In this document: piece after piece, positions 43,601 through 52,290 of the stretch
How the letters are laid out: each line of letters begins with the position of its first letter
Position numbering within the stretch: the stretch's first letter is position 1
DNA from: Corynebacterium mustelae
GTDB taxonomy: Bacteria; Actinomycetota; Actinomycetes; Mycobacteriales; Mycobacteriaceae
Length of the DNA stretch: 64,000 nt
Assembly (NCBI RefSeq): GCF_001020985.1
Contig: NZ_CP011542.1
Location: forward strand, 2,976,001 to 3,040,000
Reading direction: 5' to 3'
Notes under the pieces: model-generated
Told to the model about the DNA's origin: nothing
Database searches by the model: none
Seen by the model: the letters and a program-made list of their open reading frames with translations, nothing else
Translations under genes and position numbers: made by a program

Positions 43601-44299
43601 AGGCCACGTGCCCACCATCATTTCCGGCGGAATTTCGGAAAAAACCTCCGGGGTAAGCATGAAAACCCCAGTATGTTCTGGTTTGGCATTGGGAAGGGTG
43701 GATAGGATGCGGCACACATCCAAAAACATTGAAGCGCCCGCACCGCCTGCCATAGAGGAGATGATGAGAATCACTGGTGATGTGTTGTGTGAATGCGAAT
43801 TCTTGCCAGAAATCGCGAAGTTGAGTTCGTCTAGTTCAATGTGCGCCTGCGTGGTGTTGAGCGCATCCAGTGCACGGTTTAACCCATCTTGGATTTTCTT
43901 TATCGCAGGAATGGTAAGCATCCGCCCCAGCGCCCGATACTGGCCTGCACCTTCGGATACGGGGGTAGTAATCGCGCCAGGCACTCGTGGTGCCCAAGTT
44001 GCTACTTCTTTCAACCCGCCGTTGTGGATTAATTCGCTGGTGGTGCCGGTGTCAAAGGTGGAATACCGTTGTCTGCTGCCAATGCCAATGTACTTACCGC
44101 CGCTTTGTTGCACATTGGGCAGATTATCTGGCCCGGCTTCTGGCGCTATGGGAACGTCAATGGTAACGAATTGCCAGCACTCCGGCAGTCGTGTGCGATC
44201 CGGTTGGATCGTGCGAAGCAACGCCTTGAGCTGGTCGATCATATAGGCTTGTGTTTTTGCGCCAGAGCCGCCACAACCAACTACCAAAAATTTACGCAT
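40667..44299 (-). CDS. Tubulin-like NTPase-domain protein
   Basis: A 1210-residue protein. The N terminus LVVGCGGSGAKTQAYMIDQL resembles the first nucleotide-binding loop of tubulin/FtsZ proteins. The segment ISSMAGGAGASMFLDVCRIL around residue 186 matches the tubulin GGTGSG signature. This is the Tubulin_2-like class that occurs beside vWA and GTPase genes in actinobacteria. The long C-terminal 800 residues are helical and unrecognised. It ends in FGEFGGLV. Gene context and N-terminal motifs support a cytoplasmic polymer-forming or scaffold role; polymerisation is inference. Confidence 0.78.
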   Translation of the reverse strand: MRKFLVVGCGGSGAKTQAYMIDQLKALLRTIQPDRTRLPECWQFVTIDVPIAPEAGPDNLPNVQQSGGKYIGIGSRQRYSTFDTGTTSELIHNGGLKEVATWAPRVPGAITTPVSEGAGQYRALGRMLTIPAIKKIQDGLNRALDALNTTQAHIELDELNFAISGKNSHSHNTSPVILIISSMAGGAGASMFLDVCRILSTLPNAKPEHTGVFMLTPEVFSEIPPEMMVGTWPNSLAMFGEAIASQTGAAAASDAQLYEALGINGANRPITFGRMFPIGNRMGEEGAKFGDGSSTGVYRGLGRALSALMYSDQASDSFVQYSLANTGSPGANRDYLGWADPAQLKWDGIPWGSMGYAQLSMGRDKYAEYSAQRLARSAFDRLLTGHIDPTNHATGEEQLKAKLSERMPYILQELRINPEFRSTQPTGSMISGWLEANFETEITNAVSASVYWLRQALPQPSDGQQSRDWAREIEQRLGHQNISHTLATNLNNAAYAAVYEYADWLLDSVVAAAERELSVVGVPFVEAALGEINDIIQQGISVALNNAVRNAVGMNPAAKPADIDTLLHPLSGNKRVHGGGEILDAVAAAYRPQLRTYMLVALARVVHPVLEDFRVTALQRLMRELETAHVDLSEAARKKDTVSHLADVSTTDPVAWPTDTDERISDRFRGSANEILITEVDSFPIDYANQLIETVKVSDPSVFDLSQAVRLAARSVIVGKWESTDAVKALEDTLAPSIRAEVSGNRAGWVSKHLQSPPGGGEIRESSPAVFAAKIRPADLLGRARLWINRTGYHFERFISMDLRSYMTQDESVNDVEYQQRLNRLRSAFSTALSQARPLAGVNAAMVSLVHGSDVTYRYSFSEIPFQHLTAADTLSDVLNAVPHLHDQTKTVFVESLSDAKKVQRIDVFGSYPNYSPIVFSSLLPAISHDWSARMDKENAWMLRRARPLPAALPLSDDERRALVAGWILGLATGRVYVHNQGQKDARAWVFDGNEWLPFPQPMLTPPSHMRNSVDWMPAVIESILLAYAESHNKDATGKLAQSLRPYWALRGIYDDSAQHPTNSQGGIQHPAVGYIAQFLRDGVFPAGDNKVVGDGIEDRAEMITEALTRAGAVADKFVLTPSNGFPGATTAEKVWANPPSREHASNMPFYRDFAPDVLAVIRQLKAMLDQAKIVAARPPADSAPVFDAGNLNDERSSGSADFGEFGGLV

Positions 44300-44410
44300 T
44301 AATTCTCCTCAAAGGATATTTCGTTCTAAGCCACGACCGGCTCCTTCATATTTCACGGTTGTGTGTGGCACAACCGTCCAAAGTAAAAGGGCCCGACATC
44401 GATGCGATTG

Positions 44411-47110
44411 TTAATCTGCGAAGGGGTCTCGCGCACCACCTAGTGGCGGGTCTTGGGGTTTTATGACCGGATTACTAGTATCGGGAATCTCCGACTGTGG
44501 GCGTTGGGTGCCTAATCCGTGCGAACCACCGTACGGCCCGTTGCGGTCACCGGCTGTATCCATGCTGCCACCTGTGCCGGTATGGTGCGTTACGACGCCA
44601 CCAGACCGGATGGTTCCGCTATCCCCGAATGGGTCAGCCTGTGCCAGATTCTGTTCATCAGTCGCATCCAAGACCACGGATGGAACTGCTGGTCTTAGTT
44701 TTTCGAGGAAATCTGGAACTTTCTCGGTTATGTCTTGGGATATGCGCTGTAATTCTTCATCGCTGATATTGTGGTCGACAATAACTAGGATATGCCCTCG
44801 GTTTTCGTCATGCGCATTGCCGAACAACACCCAATTTCCGCGCAGCGCCAGCGGCAACCGGGCAGCTTCTCCGATCTGTTTACCGCTACTTGCAATCGCC
44901 GGGCTATCGACGGTCACTGCATAAGCTGCGGTAAACGGATTTAGGTCCCGGCCTACGGTTATCTCTTTGCCTGCCAATACCACCCGGCGCGGCTGTGGCG
45001 TTACACCAGTTGTATTCAAAACTACGGATTGATAATCGAGCTGAACTCGGCCACCAGTGTCTTCGCGCACCACCGCCCCATCGGGTGTGCGTGTTATGGG
45101 GAAGCTGTATCCATGCAATTTGGTACCTGCCAAAACCCCGGTGACGTGTTTAATGATGTACAAAATCGCTAATGGAATCAGAATTCCCAACAAGATGGCG
45201 ATGATAAGCACCGCAACGAACACTGGGGGGTTCACCGGCGCGCGCATGCTGCCGCGCATATCCACTGACACTTCGCCGCTAGCGTTGTCTTCCAATGCCA
45301 TCATTTTCACCAACGCATCGAAAGCAAGCGGACCGTCCCGCAACGAATCCACGGTTATGGTGATGGGCAATTCACCACGATCGCCTTCCTTTAGTAATAG
45401 CGCTGAATCAGCACTATCGTGTTTTGCGGCTACGTTAACTGCGCCAACATTATCCGGGACAGTCATATTCTCTTTGATCCCTGCCGGATCGACCCAAAGC
45501 CTTCCTGGACCTTCGACGGGGATTGTGATGGTGGTTTCTTTCTCCTCAACCGCAAAATTAACTGTGCGAGGGGCTTTTGGTAGATATGCGGGGGAAATAA
45601 CTATTGGATATCGTGCCACCACCGGCGATAATTCGGTGCCGGGAGTCTCTTTGATCCCTTGAGTGGTAATGGTTGTACTCAGAACAATCTCACCCGTGGT
45701 GGGTTCAGCTACCTCAGCCAGGGCAAATTCCACCGACTCGCCGTTTATTATCGACTGCGGTTGTCCCATAGCCACCGGCGCACCAGCGGCTGGTACGAAC
45801 TGTGCAGAGATTGAAGCTTCCCCGTCCAATGCGCGGGGTTGACCATGCCTATCGACCAAGGTGGCGTGAATCGTATCATTGGTGGACAACCCAACGGTCT
45901 TGGTGTTGCTTAATTCCTTGACGACAGTGTTAAGGCCAGGGAATATCTGCATTTTCGCACTGTAATAGGTGTTCTTTTCACCCGTGGTCTTGTAACCAAA
46001 TGCCCACTGGCCAGCCCAATCGTCGGTCTTGGTTTTTTCCATAGCAATATCGACCATCCCGGGGACACTAGCGCCGAGTTCTGTTTCGATTGTGGCGCCA
46101 TTGACAGTGTGCTTCGGAGTTGTTAATTCCAGGGTTTGACCACCTGGAGTAATCAAAATCGGAATTAACGTTCCATCGGCGACTACCTCTTCTGGTTGGG
46201 AGGAAATACGCACCTCAGTGATGGAATTATCGAGTACAAATGTCAGCTGACTTTGCGTATCGCCTCGGTGTTCCACGGAGGCGGAATCTGGAAGAAGCGA
46301 ACGAAACGCCGCGAATAATCCCGCCGGGTTGGATTCTGCATTGAAAAACGCGCCGTTGGGTTCCTGCCCTGCCGCACAGTCGCTTCCTTCGGCCATTGAC
46401 CTCAGTAATTGTTCTGGTGAATCTTCCCCTTCGGGAATCAACCCGACAGTGAATAGGTGAACACCCGCGTCACGGGCCTTGGACACCACTCCATCACCGC
46501 TGCATACAGCTTCTCGGGCGGCGATGTCCGCTTGGCTGTCACCAGGAACGGTAAGCAAGCCATCGGTGAAAAAGAGGATGCTGCGACAGGAATCCGGGTC
46601 TGGTTGCGCAGCAATATCCGCCAGCGCACCGGATAATGCGACCCCGTAGTTGGTGTAGAGATCGTTATTGCGGTTTTCAAAACCAGAGATTGCGGTATCC
46701 AGCGCGGCGGGATTTTGCGACACGTTGGTCCATTCCCCGTAGGTTTCGGGGTTGGAACGATACCCCTCGCCGAAGCCTGCGAGTTTGACGTTAATGTCCG
46801 CGTCGATGTCGGCTGCGGATTTCCCGAGTTGAGCTACCAAATCCTCAACCGCAGCCACCCTAATGTTTTTCGGGTCCGATGCAGGTCCACCGTTATGTCC
46901 CCGCAGAGAGGCCGACTCGTCGATGACAAAAATGATGTCCGCCTTTTTCTTGGTGGCGATACATGAATTCAATCGTTCCAGATTGCGGACACCAGTTTCG
47001 GAAACGTTGTTCTGCTGCGCGAATGCGGCTGGGGCCGCGACCAGCCCGGTTAAGACCGCGGCGGCTATAACTCCTATGGTTTTTTGAACGGTGTTGGCAA
47101 AGTGTTTCAC
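44411..47110 (-). CDS. Secreted, membrane-anchored vWA-domain protein
   Basis: An 899-residue protein. A signal peptide ends near Ala31 (AFA-QQ). The vWA domain (about 55-265) has an intact MIDAS, IDESAS (D64, S66, S68). About 350 residues of beta-rich extracellular sequence follow. One membrane helix lies near 618-645 (FVAVLIIAILLGILIPLAILYII). The cytoplasmic tail of about 250 residues includes DPFGDSGTI and ends in ARDPFAD. It is the obvious surface sensor or adhesin of the cluster, with a metal-dependent ligand site outside and a docking tail inside. Confidence 0.85.
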   Translation of the reverse strand: MKHFANTVQKTIGVIAAAVLTGLVAAPAAFAQQNNVSETGVRNLERLNSCIATKKKADIIFVIDESASLRGHNGGPASDPKNIRVAAVEDLVAQLGKSAADIDADINVKLAGFGEGYRSNPETYGEWTNVSQNPAALDTAISGFENRNNDLYTNYGVALSGALADIAAQPDPDSCRSILFFTDGLLTVPGDSQADIAAREAVCSGDGVVSKARDAGVHLFTVGLIPEGEDSPEQLLRSMAEGSDCAAGQEPNGAFFNAESNPAGLFAAFRSLLPDSASVEHRGDTQSQLTFVLDNSITEVRISSQPEEVVADGTLIPILITPGGQTLELTTPKHTVNGATIETELGASVPGMVDIAMEKTKTDDWAGQWAFGYKTTGEKNTYYSAKMQIFPGLNTVVKELSNTKTVGLSTNDTIHATLVDRHGQPRALDGEASISAQFVPAAGAPVAMGQPQSIINGESVEFALAEVAEPTTGEIVLSTTITTQGIKETPGTELSPVVARYPIVISPAYLPKAPRTVNFAVEEKETTITIPVEGPGRLWVDPAGIKENMTVPDNVGAVNVAAKHDSADSALLLKEGDRGELPITITVDSLRDGPLAFDALVKMMALEDNASGEVSVDMRGSMRAPVNPPVFVAVLIIAILLGILIPLAILYIIKHVTGVLAGTKLHGYSFPITRTPDGAVVREDTGGRVQLDYQSVVLNTTGVTPQPRRVVLAGKEITVGRDLNPFTAAYAVTVDSPAIASSGKQIGEAARLPLALRGNWVLFGNAHDENRGHILVIVDHNISDEELQRISQDITEKVPDFLEKLRPAVPSVVLDATDEQNLAQADPFGDSGTIRSGGVVTHHTGTGGSMDTAGDRNGPYGGSHGLGTQRPQSEIPDTSNPVIKPQDPPLGGARDPFAD

Positions 47111-47125
47111 AGCGATGTCCTGACG

Positions 47126-47605
47126 TTAGTTTCCGATGGTCTTTGACAGCCAGAGGGCGATCTCAACGGCCGTTATGACGACCGCGATGGAACCAAGCGC
47201 AAGCGTTGCCCGCACCAAAAGGGTCTGCGTTGGGTTTTCGATATACAGTCCCGCCGCTTTTCGACGATTATCCGCGCCGATGTGTAAGCCCAATAAAATA
47301 AACCCTGCGATTCCTGCTAAAAACCACCCGATGATCGCCATGATCCGGAAAGCATCGTCTGTCGCACTGCCTCCGATGATTGGGGCCAATACCCCAAGCA
47401 CCACGGCAATTCCCACACTTAGTACCGCAGCTAGTAGAAACGGCCACGGGCCAGTCACCGGTGTCGGTAACCTCCGGGGTGATGCAGACATGTCCCCAAA
47501 GTCGCCGGGGACCTCGGTGCCGAAACCTGGTGCACCTGATTGGCCAGGTTGATTGGAAGCAAAAGGGTCAAAAGCGGCCGGGCTAGAGCCAAAATTTGTG
47601 GACAT
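47126..47605 (-). CDS. Small multi-pass membrane protein of the cluster
   Basis: A 159-residue protein with a disordered N terminus carrying AAFDPFASNQPGQSG. It then has four hydrophobic segments (about 52-73, 84-105, 118-122 region weakly, and 133-152). Fifteen bases separate it from the vWA gene, and AAGGAGG precedes the ATG. Unrecognised family. Confidence 0.6.
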   Translation of the reverse strand: MSTNFGSSPAAFDPFASNQPGQSGAPGFGTEVPGDFGDMSASPRRLPTPVTGPWPFLLAAVLSVGIAVVLGVLAPIIGGSATDDAFRIMAIIGWFLAGIAGFILLGLHIGADNRRKAAGLYIENPTQTLLVRATLALGSIAVVITAVEIALWLSKTIGN

Positions 47606-47681
47606 CGTGAAGTCCTCCTTGCGACGGAACCCCTCATTCTGCGGGGTTTCCTGTGGTTTTTCTTAACTGACCGTGACGCGA

Positions 47682-48200
47682 CTATCGCCTAAAAGAATAT
47701 CGGAACCGTCCACCATCGGTGATCATTTGAACCGCATCAATCAACCACCACACGAATCCCACAAAAAGCATCGGTAATCCGATAATGCTTAAGAAAATGG
47801 TGCCGGTGAGGACAGTCCCAAAGAAGAACAAACAAATCTGCGTAATGGCAATGGCGTTAAACCCGGTGTAGAGATTGTGGGCGCTGATAAAACCGAAGAA
47901 AAACCACAACAGAACCGCGATGGTTTTATCTTTAGTTGGTTCCATGACACCAGGCGCGAAGCCATATTGGGGTATTAATCCTGGTTGCGCGTATGTTTGC
48001 TCGACTGGAACCGAGCCGTAGTTCGGATCATGCATTCCTGGGGTGGTGCTGTAATTAATTGGGGTCTGATAGGACGTCGGCTGCGAGCTATATCCATCGG
48101 TGTTATACGGTTGCCCATCACCATAAAAAGCATCGCTCGAACCTGTAGGGGTTGGAAAAGGATTAGACAGCGGGTCTGGGGAATTATGGGCGTTCGTCAT
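47682..48200 (-). CDS. TM2-domain membrane protein, first gene of the cluster
   Basis: A 172-residue protein. The N terminus is rich in Asn, Pro, Ser and Tyr and includes PLSNPFPTPTG. The C-terminal part (PTKDKTIAVLLWFFFGFISAHNLYTG then a second and third hydrophobic segment) is a TM2-domain pattern. The ATG at 48200 has AAGGA nine bases upstream and was preferred over 48221, which has none. The operon promoter should lie in 48201-48330; a TAAGAT -10-like hexamer is there on the minus strand but is not certain. Confidence 0.65.
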   Translation of the reverse strand: MTNAHNSPDPLSNPFPTPTGSSDAFYGDGQPYNTDGYSSQPTSYQTPINYSTTPGMHDPNYGSVPVEQTYAQPGLIPQYGFAPGVMEPTKDKTIAVLLWFFFGFISAHNLYTGFNAIAITQICLFFFGTVLTGTIFLSIIGLPMLFVGFVWWLIDAVQMITDGGRFRYSFRR

Positions 48201-48405
48201 CGAAAACGTTCCTTCGGTCATTAAAGTTGTGCCGTTTCTACACCAGGCAATCTTAAATCTTACCTACAACATCGCGACCCAAATGGGGTTAGCGATGCCG
48301 TTTTCCTCACCCCCACTGGGTGAAACACGACGTCAAGAAGGAAACTGATTGCCCGATTTACTCCCCCAACCTCCCCCGGTTTTTCACTTTTGGTAGCACA
48401 AAACT

Positions 48406-48438
48406 AACAACCGGAAGTAGGAAACGATCTACCGGTTG
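48406..48438 (-). terminator. Probable terminator after the GH76 gene
   Basis: CAACCGG (48408-48414) pairs with CCGGTTG (48432-48438), and inner GTAG pairs with CTAC. On the minus strand it is followed by a broken T run. It lies about 65 bp after the GH76 stop. Confidence 0.55.
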
Positions 48439-48474
48439 CTGTGTTCAAATCCTAGCCACGACGCTCCTGCTTAG

Positions 48475-48485
48475 CGTCGAAAAGC
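48475..48485 (+). repeat. Dispersed 11-bp word CGTCGAAAAGC (intergenic copy)
   Basis: An exact copy between the GH76 stop and its terminator hairpin. A nearby CGACGCT (48460 region) could pair with AGCGTCG to form a short hairpin. Confidence 0.7.
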
Positions 48486-48504
48486 AAAACTGCCGACGAT
48501 CAGT

Positions 48505-49671
48505 TTACGCTTCAGCTGTTGCTTCGGCACTAGAAATACGGGCAGCAGCCTCTAACAACATCCAGCCAGAAAGCTGAACTGACAGATCGCGTTCATCAAT
48601 ACGCACAAGCCGAACATAATCGGTAATGGTAGAAGTAGCAGCTAACCCGAAGTTGTGTGGCAATTTCGCATCACTGAGCCAGTCTGAGGAAAACACCGGC
48701 AACCCATCAACTTCAAGCCGATGATTCCACACGCTTTCGGCGCTGGCCATGACCATCTTTTTGGCCAGTTTCTTCGTTGCGATATTCGCCTCAGTATCGT
48801 CCGGCAGGCGCACCGCAATATCAGCCAAGTACCGCACCAAGATACCTTTAAACAAACCGCCATCACCGTCACCAGTACGCCAATTGATAACGCCGTTAGC
48901 ATTAGCCATTTCTTTGAACACTGCGGCTACCACGGAACGAATATGAGTAAGGTAGATTACGGCGTCCTCAGCGGTTTCAGGCGATTTACGCAGATGAAGT
49001 GCCAGCTCCAGGCATGCCCCGATCATCACCCCCTGGCAATAGGGGTGAGTAGGTTTGACCATTTCTGGGCCATTCATGGACATGCGAATGCCATCCATGA
49101 CCAACCCGTTGTCGTCGATAAGTTCATCAAAAACCCAATCCACCAAGAACCGCGCCTTGGCAATCCGGCCGGTGCGTGCCATCATGATCGCCGCAGGCCC
49201 ATTGGTGGGCACATTGAAGAATGTCTCCCCCACTCGCCACGGCAAAACTGCCGTAACTGGATCGATTCCATCCAGAATATTTTCTTCCAGCACCTTAAGA
49301 TATTTGCGCTTGGTTTTCCCTGGATACAAAATCTCCGATGCGCGGTTGAGTGCAAGGGCAAGCCACAGCTTATCGTCGTAGTAGTTATTGCGGGTAAATT
49401 GCCCGAAATTGCGCAATCGAATGCCCCGAATGGTTTCCTTGATCCGAATCTTGCGGATTTTTGAGGGACGCCGATGCGCGGCGTCAATCAGACAATCTAA
49501 ATAGTGTGCCTGCCACCAGTAATGCCAGCGGTAGAAGAGTTTTTCCTTGGTGTGCGGCGGCCATGCGGCTACCGCGAGATTGGTTCGGGGTAGCCCCCAT
49601 AACTTGCTGGCATGACGCTCATTAATCGCGGATTCTGCCAGGTCAGCCCGGTGCAGCCACATCTCGTTCAC
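48505..49671 (-). CDS. Glycoside hydrolase family 76-like protein
   Basis: A 388-residue (alpha/alpha)6-type hydrolase. The GH76 pattern includes the paired acidic residues in NNYYDDKLWLALALNRA, then VETFFNVPTNGP-like sequence, HPYCQGVMIGACLELALH and GGLFKGILVRYLADI. GH76 enzymes cleave alpha-1,6-mannans, which fits remodelling of lipomannan-type glycans in corynebacteria. There is no signal peptide, so a cytoplasmic role is likely. Start is GTG with GGAG ten bases upstream; ATG at 49662 is an alternative. Confidence 0.8.
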   Translation of the reverse strand: MNEMWLHRADLAESAINERHASKLWGLPRTNLAVAAWPPHTKEKLFYRWHYWWQAHYLDCLIDAAHRRPSKIRKIRIKETIRGIRLRNFGQFTRNNYYDDKLWLALALNRASEILYPGKTKRKYLKVLEENILDGIDPVTAVLPWRVGETFFNVPTNGPAAIMMARTGRIAKARFLVDWVFDELIDDNGLVMDGIRMSMNGPEMVKPTHPYCQGVMIGACLELALHLRKSPETAEDAVIYLTHIRSVVAAVFKEMANANGVINWRTGDGDGGLFKGILVRYLADIAVRLPDDTEANIATKKLAKKMVMASAESVWNHRLEVDGLPVFSSDWLSDAKLPHNFGLAATSTITDYVRLVRIDERDLSVQLSGWMLLEAAARISSAEATAEA

Positions 49672-49745
49672 TTAAGGTTCACTCCGCTTCGCGTCATGGA
49701 TTTTACTAGCTTTTGAAGATTATAACGTACAGATAACAACGTTTA

Positions 49746-50423
49746 TTACATCCATGCCTGCGAAAGATCGGCATGTTGCCTAATCCACGCATGCATCGCA
49801 ATGCCAGCTGCCACCCCAGCATTAATGGAACGCGTGGAGCCAAACTGGGCAATAGAGCAGGTCATACTGGCATTTTCTTGCGCCTGTTGCGTAACACCAG
49901 GCCCCTCCTGCCCAAACAACAGAAGGCATTTTTCCGGCAATGTGGCAGTTTCCAACGGGACGCTGCCCGGCGTGTTATCAATGGCAACAATGGTCAACCC
50001 CTGTTCCGCCGCCCACGCTACCACCGAATCAGTATCCGGATGGTGCATGAGGTGCTGATACCGATCCGTCACCATTGCGCCGCGCCGATTCCACCGTTTC
50101 TTCCCCACAATGTGCACGGTATCCACCGCAAACGCATTGGCGGTACGCACCACGGTGCCGATATTGGCGTCATTTTCAAAATTTTCAATCGCAATGTGCA
50201 ACGCGTGCCGTCGGGTGTCAATATCCGCTACGATCGCTTCTCGACGCCAATAGCGGTAGGCATCCACCACATTGCGTCGATCCCCGTGTTCCAGCAGCTC
50301 CGGATCATAGTGTGGGTCGGTAGAGATAGGCTGATCCGGGTGTTCTTCCCGCCACGGACCCACTCCGTGGCGACCAGCGCCCCATTCGGTGGGGCCAGCT
50401 ACCTCGTGATCGTTTTCTGCCAT
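49746..50423 (-). CDS. TrmH/SpoU-family RNA 2'-O-methyltransferase
   Basis: A 225-residue SPOUT methyltransferase. Motif 1 is ENFENDANIGTVVRTANAF, motif 2 LLLFGQEGPGV and motif 3 GSTRSINAGVAAGIAMHAW. It methylates tRNA or rRNA ribose using S-adenosylmethionine in a knotted fold. The start codon overlaps the pyrE stop (TAATG), so the two are cotranscribed. Confidence 0.92.
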   Translation of the reverse strand: MAENDHEVAGPTEWGAGRHGVGPWREEHPDQPISTDPHYDPELLEHGDRRNVVDAYRYWRREAIVADIDTRRHALHIAIENFENDANIGTVVRTANAFAVDTVHIVGKKRWNRRGAMVTDRYQHLMHHPDTDSVVAWAAEQGLTIVAIDNTPGSVPLETATLPEKCLLLFGQEGPGVTQQAQENASMTCSIAQFGSTRSINAGVAAGIAMHAWIRQHADLSQAWM

Positions 50424-50962
50424 TACAGTCCGAGATCCTCAAGCCCGATGAGGTACCGGTATTCCAAGCCCTCAGCGGCAATAACTTCGTCCGCCCCGGT
50501 TGCCCGATCCACAACGGTGGCAATTCCGACAACCTCGGCACCGATTTCACGCAGCGCTGCGACTGCGGTCAGCGGGGAATTTCCGGTGGTGGTGGTGTCC
50601 TCTACTACCAGCACCTTTTTCCCTGCCACGTCCGGACCCTCCACGCGGCGTTGCATTCCGTGCTTTTTCGCTTCTTTGCGCACCACAAACGCGTCGATAT
50701 CGCGACCATCGGCGTGCATGATAGCCGTTGCCACCGGGTCAGCCCCCAGCGTCAACCCGCCCACAGCCACGTATTCCCAATCTGCCGTTAGTTCCCGCAA
50801 TAATTCCCCAATTAACCGGGATGCTTCGTGATGCAAGGTAGCCCGCCGCAGGTCAACATAGTAATCGGCTTCCATGCCTGACGATAAGGTGACTTTGCCG
50901 TGGACTACCGCCAAGTCTTTAATCAATTCGGCGAGTTGGGCTTTTTTGGACTGGTTCAGCAT
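50423..50962 (-). CDS. pyrE: Orotate phosphoribosyltransferase
   Basis: A 179-residue enzyme of pyrimidine synthesis joining orotate and PRPP. The PRPP loop is VLVVEDTTTTGNS, and VHGKVTLSSGMEADYYVDLRRATLHHEA is the characteristic N-terminal segment. Also VGGLTLGADPVATAI. Length is normal. The downstream overlap with the methyltransferase is conserved in C. glutamicum as I recall it. Confidence 0.95.
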   Translation of the reverse strand: MLNQSKKAQLAELIKDLAVVHGKVTLSSGMEADYYVDLRRATLHHEASRLIGELLRELTADWEYVAVGGLTLGADPVATAIMHADGRDIDAFVVRKEAKKHGMQRRVEGPDVAGKKVLVVEDTTTTGNSPLTAVAALREIGAEVVGIATVVDRATGADEVIAAEGLEYRYLIGLEDLGL

Positions 50963-51030
50963 CTTTTCGTTCTTTCCGATGGTTGGGGTTGAGTAACACC
51001 TTGTTCGGCGCAGGATTACTTCCGGGTAGT

Positions 51031-52209
51031 TTAGTCGGTTTCCGGGGTGTCGTTAAATATGTGTGCAGGTTGGGTCGGGTCACGCAAGATTCTGGTTCCG
51101 TGGTAGTTCGATTGCCGTTTCTCCAGATCATCCGCGATGGGAGCCACATCATCTGCCCCGATCTCGTGGGGAATCACCACCCCTCTCATATCGCCACGCA
51201 CCCGGGTAGGCAAAACAACATGCTCTTCCTTGGGTTTTATGGTGGGGATTAGCTTCAATGGTGTGGGTTCGATAGGTTCATCCTCACCAAACGTCGCTGT
51301 GGGCATCACCCGGGTTGGATCCGCATCTGAGTAGTCGAGAAGCTCCGCAGGCCTATCTGGCGGTAAAACGCATGCGGAATCTGCCAGTAGCACCAGTGGT
51401 TCAAGCATGTCCTCCCACTCGCTGGCGCTGCTATTTTTCTCCGTTTGCGCCAATACCCAATTTGCCTCTGCCCACACCGCAACCACGGTTTCCGGCAATG
51501 CGCCCAGCGCGGCAGTAACCCGACTATCGATAAAACGCTGACCAACGCCCGGTTCGGTGGCATAAATCTCAAAATCAGCTACCGACTGGATTTTCACAAG
51601 ATCGTTGGTTGGGTGTGCGGTTATGCCACTACGCTGCGCCACGATTACCTCGTTGCTGATTGCTTTTCGACGAATCGCCATCACCGGATTGCCATGCACA
51701 TCCGCTAAATGAACCTCATAACCATCAACCATGCCGCTGACAACATCTTTAGCTACCGCACCGGCCGCGGTGATCCCACGGGACCACTCATCAGTGAGAA
51801 AATCATCTGATTTGCTGTAATCAAAATTGCGGTGATGCGCCCACAGTCGCCGCCGCTTCCGATTTTGTCCTAGTAACCCCGCCAGACTGTTACGCTTTGC
51901 AGTCCTATGCTCAGGTTCTATCGATATTTGCTCCGCAGAATCCTCGGCTACACCGGTGGTTTTTGGTTCCGCAACTACCCGATCAGTGTCGTTTGGCTCT
52001 TCCTCTGGTCGGGCTTCGGGTGCCTCGCTATCCGCCTGAACGTCTTCGTGTTCTTCGCTGCGCGGCTCTGCGATGCAGCCGTTGCTCTTGGTAGTAGAGG
52101 CAGCTGTTACCTGGGCATCCGCAGTGCTTTTTTTGGGGGTGCGGCGCGGTTCCATTAGCAATAATGCCACCCCCAAACCTGCGCATATCGCAGCGATTAG
52201 GAAGATCAT
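51031..52209 (-). CDS. N-terminally anchored membrane protein, unknown function
   Basis: A 392-residue protein. One hydrophobic segment at residues 1-20 (IFLIAAICAGLGVALLLM) is followed by a basic stretch, then a long acidic and low-complexity linker (about 40-100). A folded domain follows from about 125 (RRLWAHHRNFDYSKSDDFL, VVAVWAEANWVLAQTEKN). No enzymatic motif was recognised. Similar proteins occur beside pyrE in C. glutamicum. It starts about 80 bp from the sulfurtransferase end. Confidence 0.6.
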   Translation of the reverse strand: MIFLIAAICAGLGVALLLMEPRRTPKKSTADAQVTAASTTKSNGCIAEPRSEEHEDVQADSEAPEARPEEEPNDTDRVVAEPKTTGVAEDSAEQISIEPEHRTAKRNSLAGLLGQNRKRRRLWAHHRNFDYSKSDDFLTDEWSRGITAAGAVAKDVVSGMVDGYEVHLADVHGNPVMAIRRKAISNEVIVAQRSGITAHPTNDLVKIQSVADFEIYATEPGVGQRFIDSRVTAALGALPETVVAVWAEANWVLAQTEKNSSASEWEDMLEPLVLLADSACVLPPDRPAELLDYSDADPTRVMPTATFGEDEPIEPTPLKLIPTIKPKEEHVVLPTRVRGDMRGVVIPHEIGADDVAPIADDLEKRQSNYHGTRILRDPTQPAHIFNDTPETD

Positions 52210-52290
52210 GCTCTTAGTCTAAGTCAGCGGTCTAACATGGCACCAACAGATTTATCTGAAATTGGGCACCTTTAAAGTTCCCTAGTAGTT

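Noticed and set aside
47682..48221. Counting the cluster as beginning further upstream with the GH76 gene
   Set aside because: A probable terminator hairpin and about 280 bp without genes separate GH76 from the TM2 gene, and GH76 belongs to the conserved chromosomal backbone.
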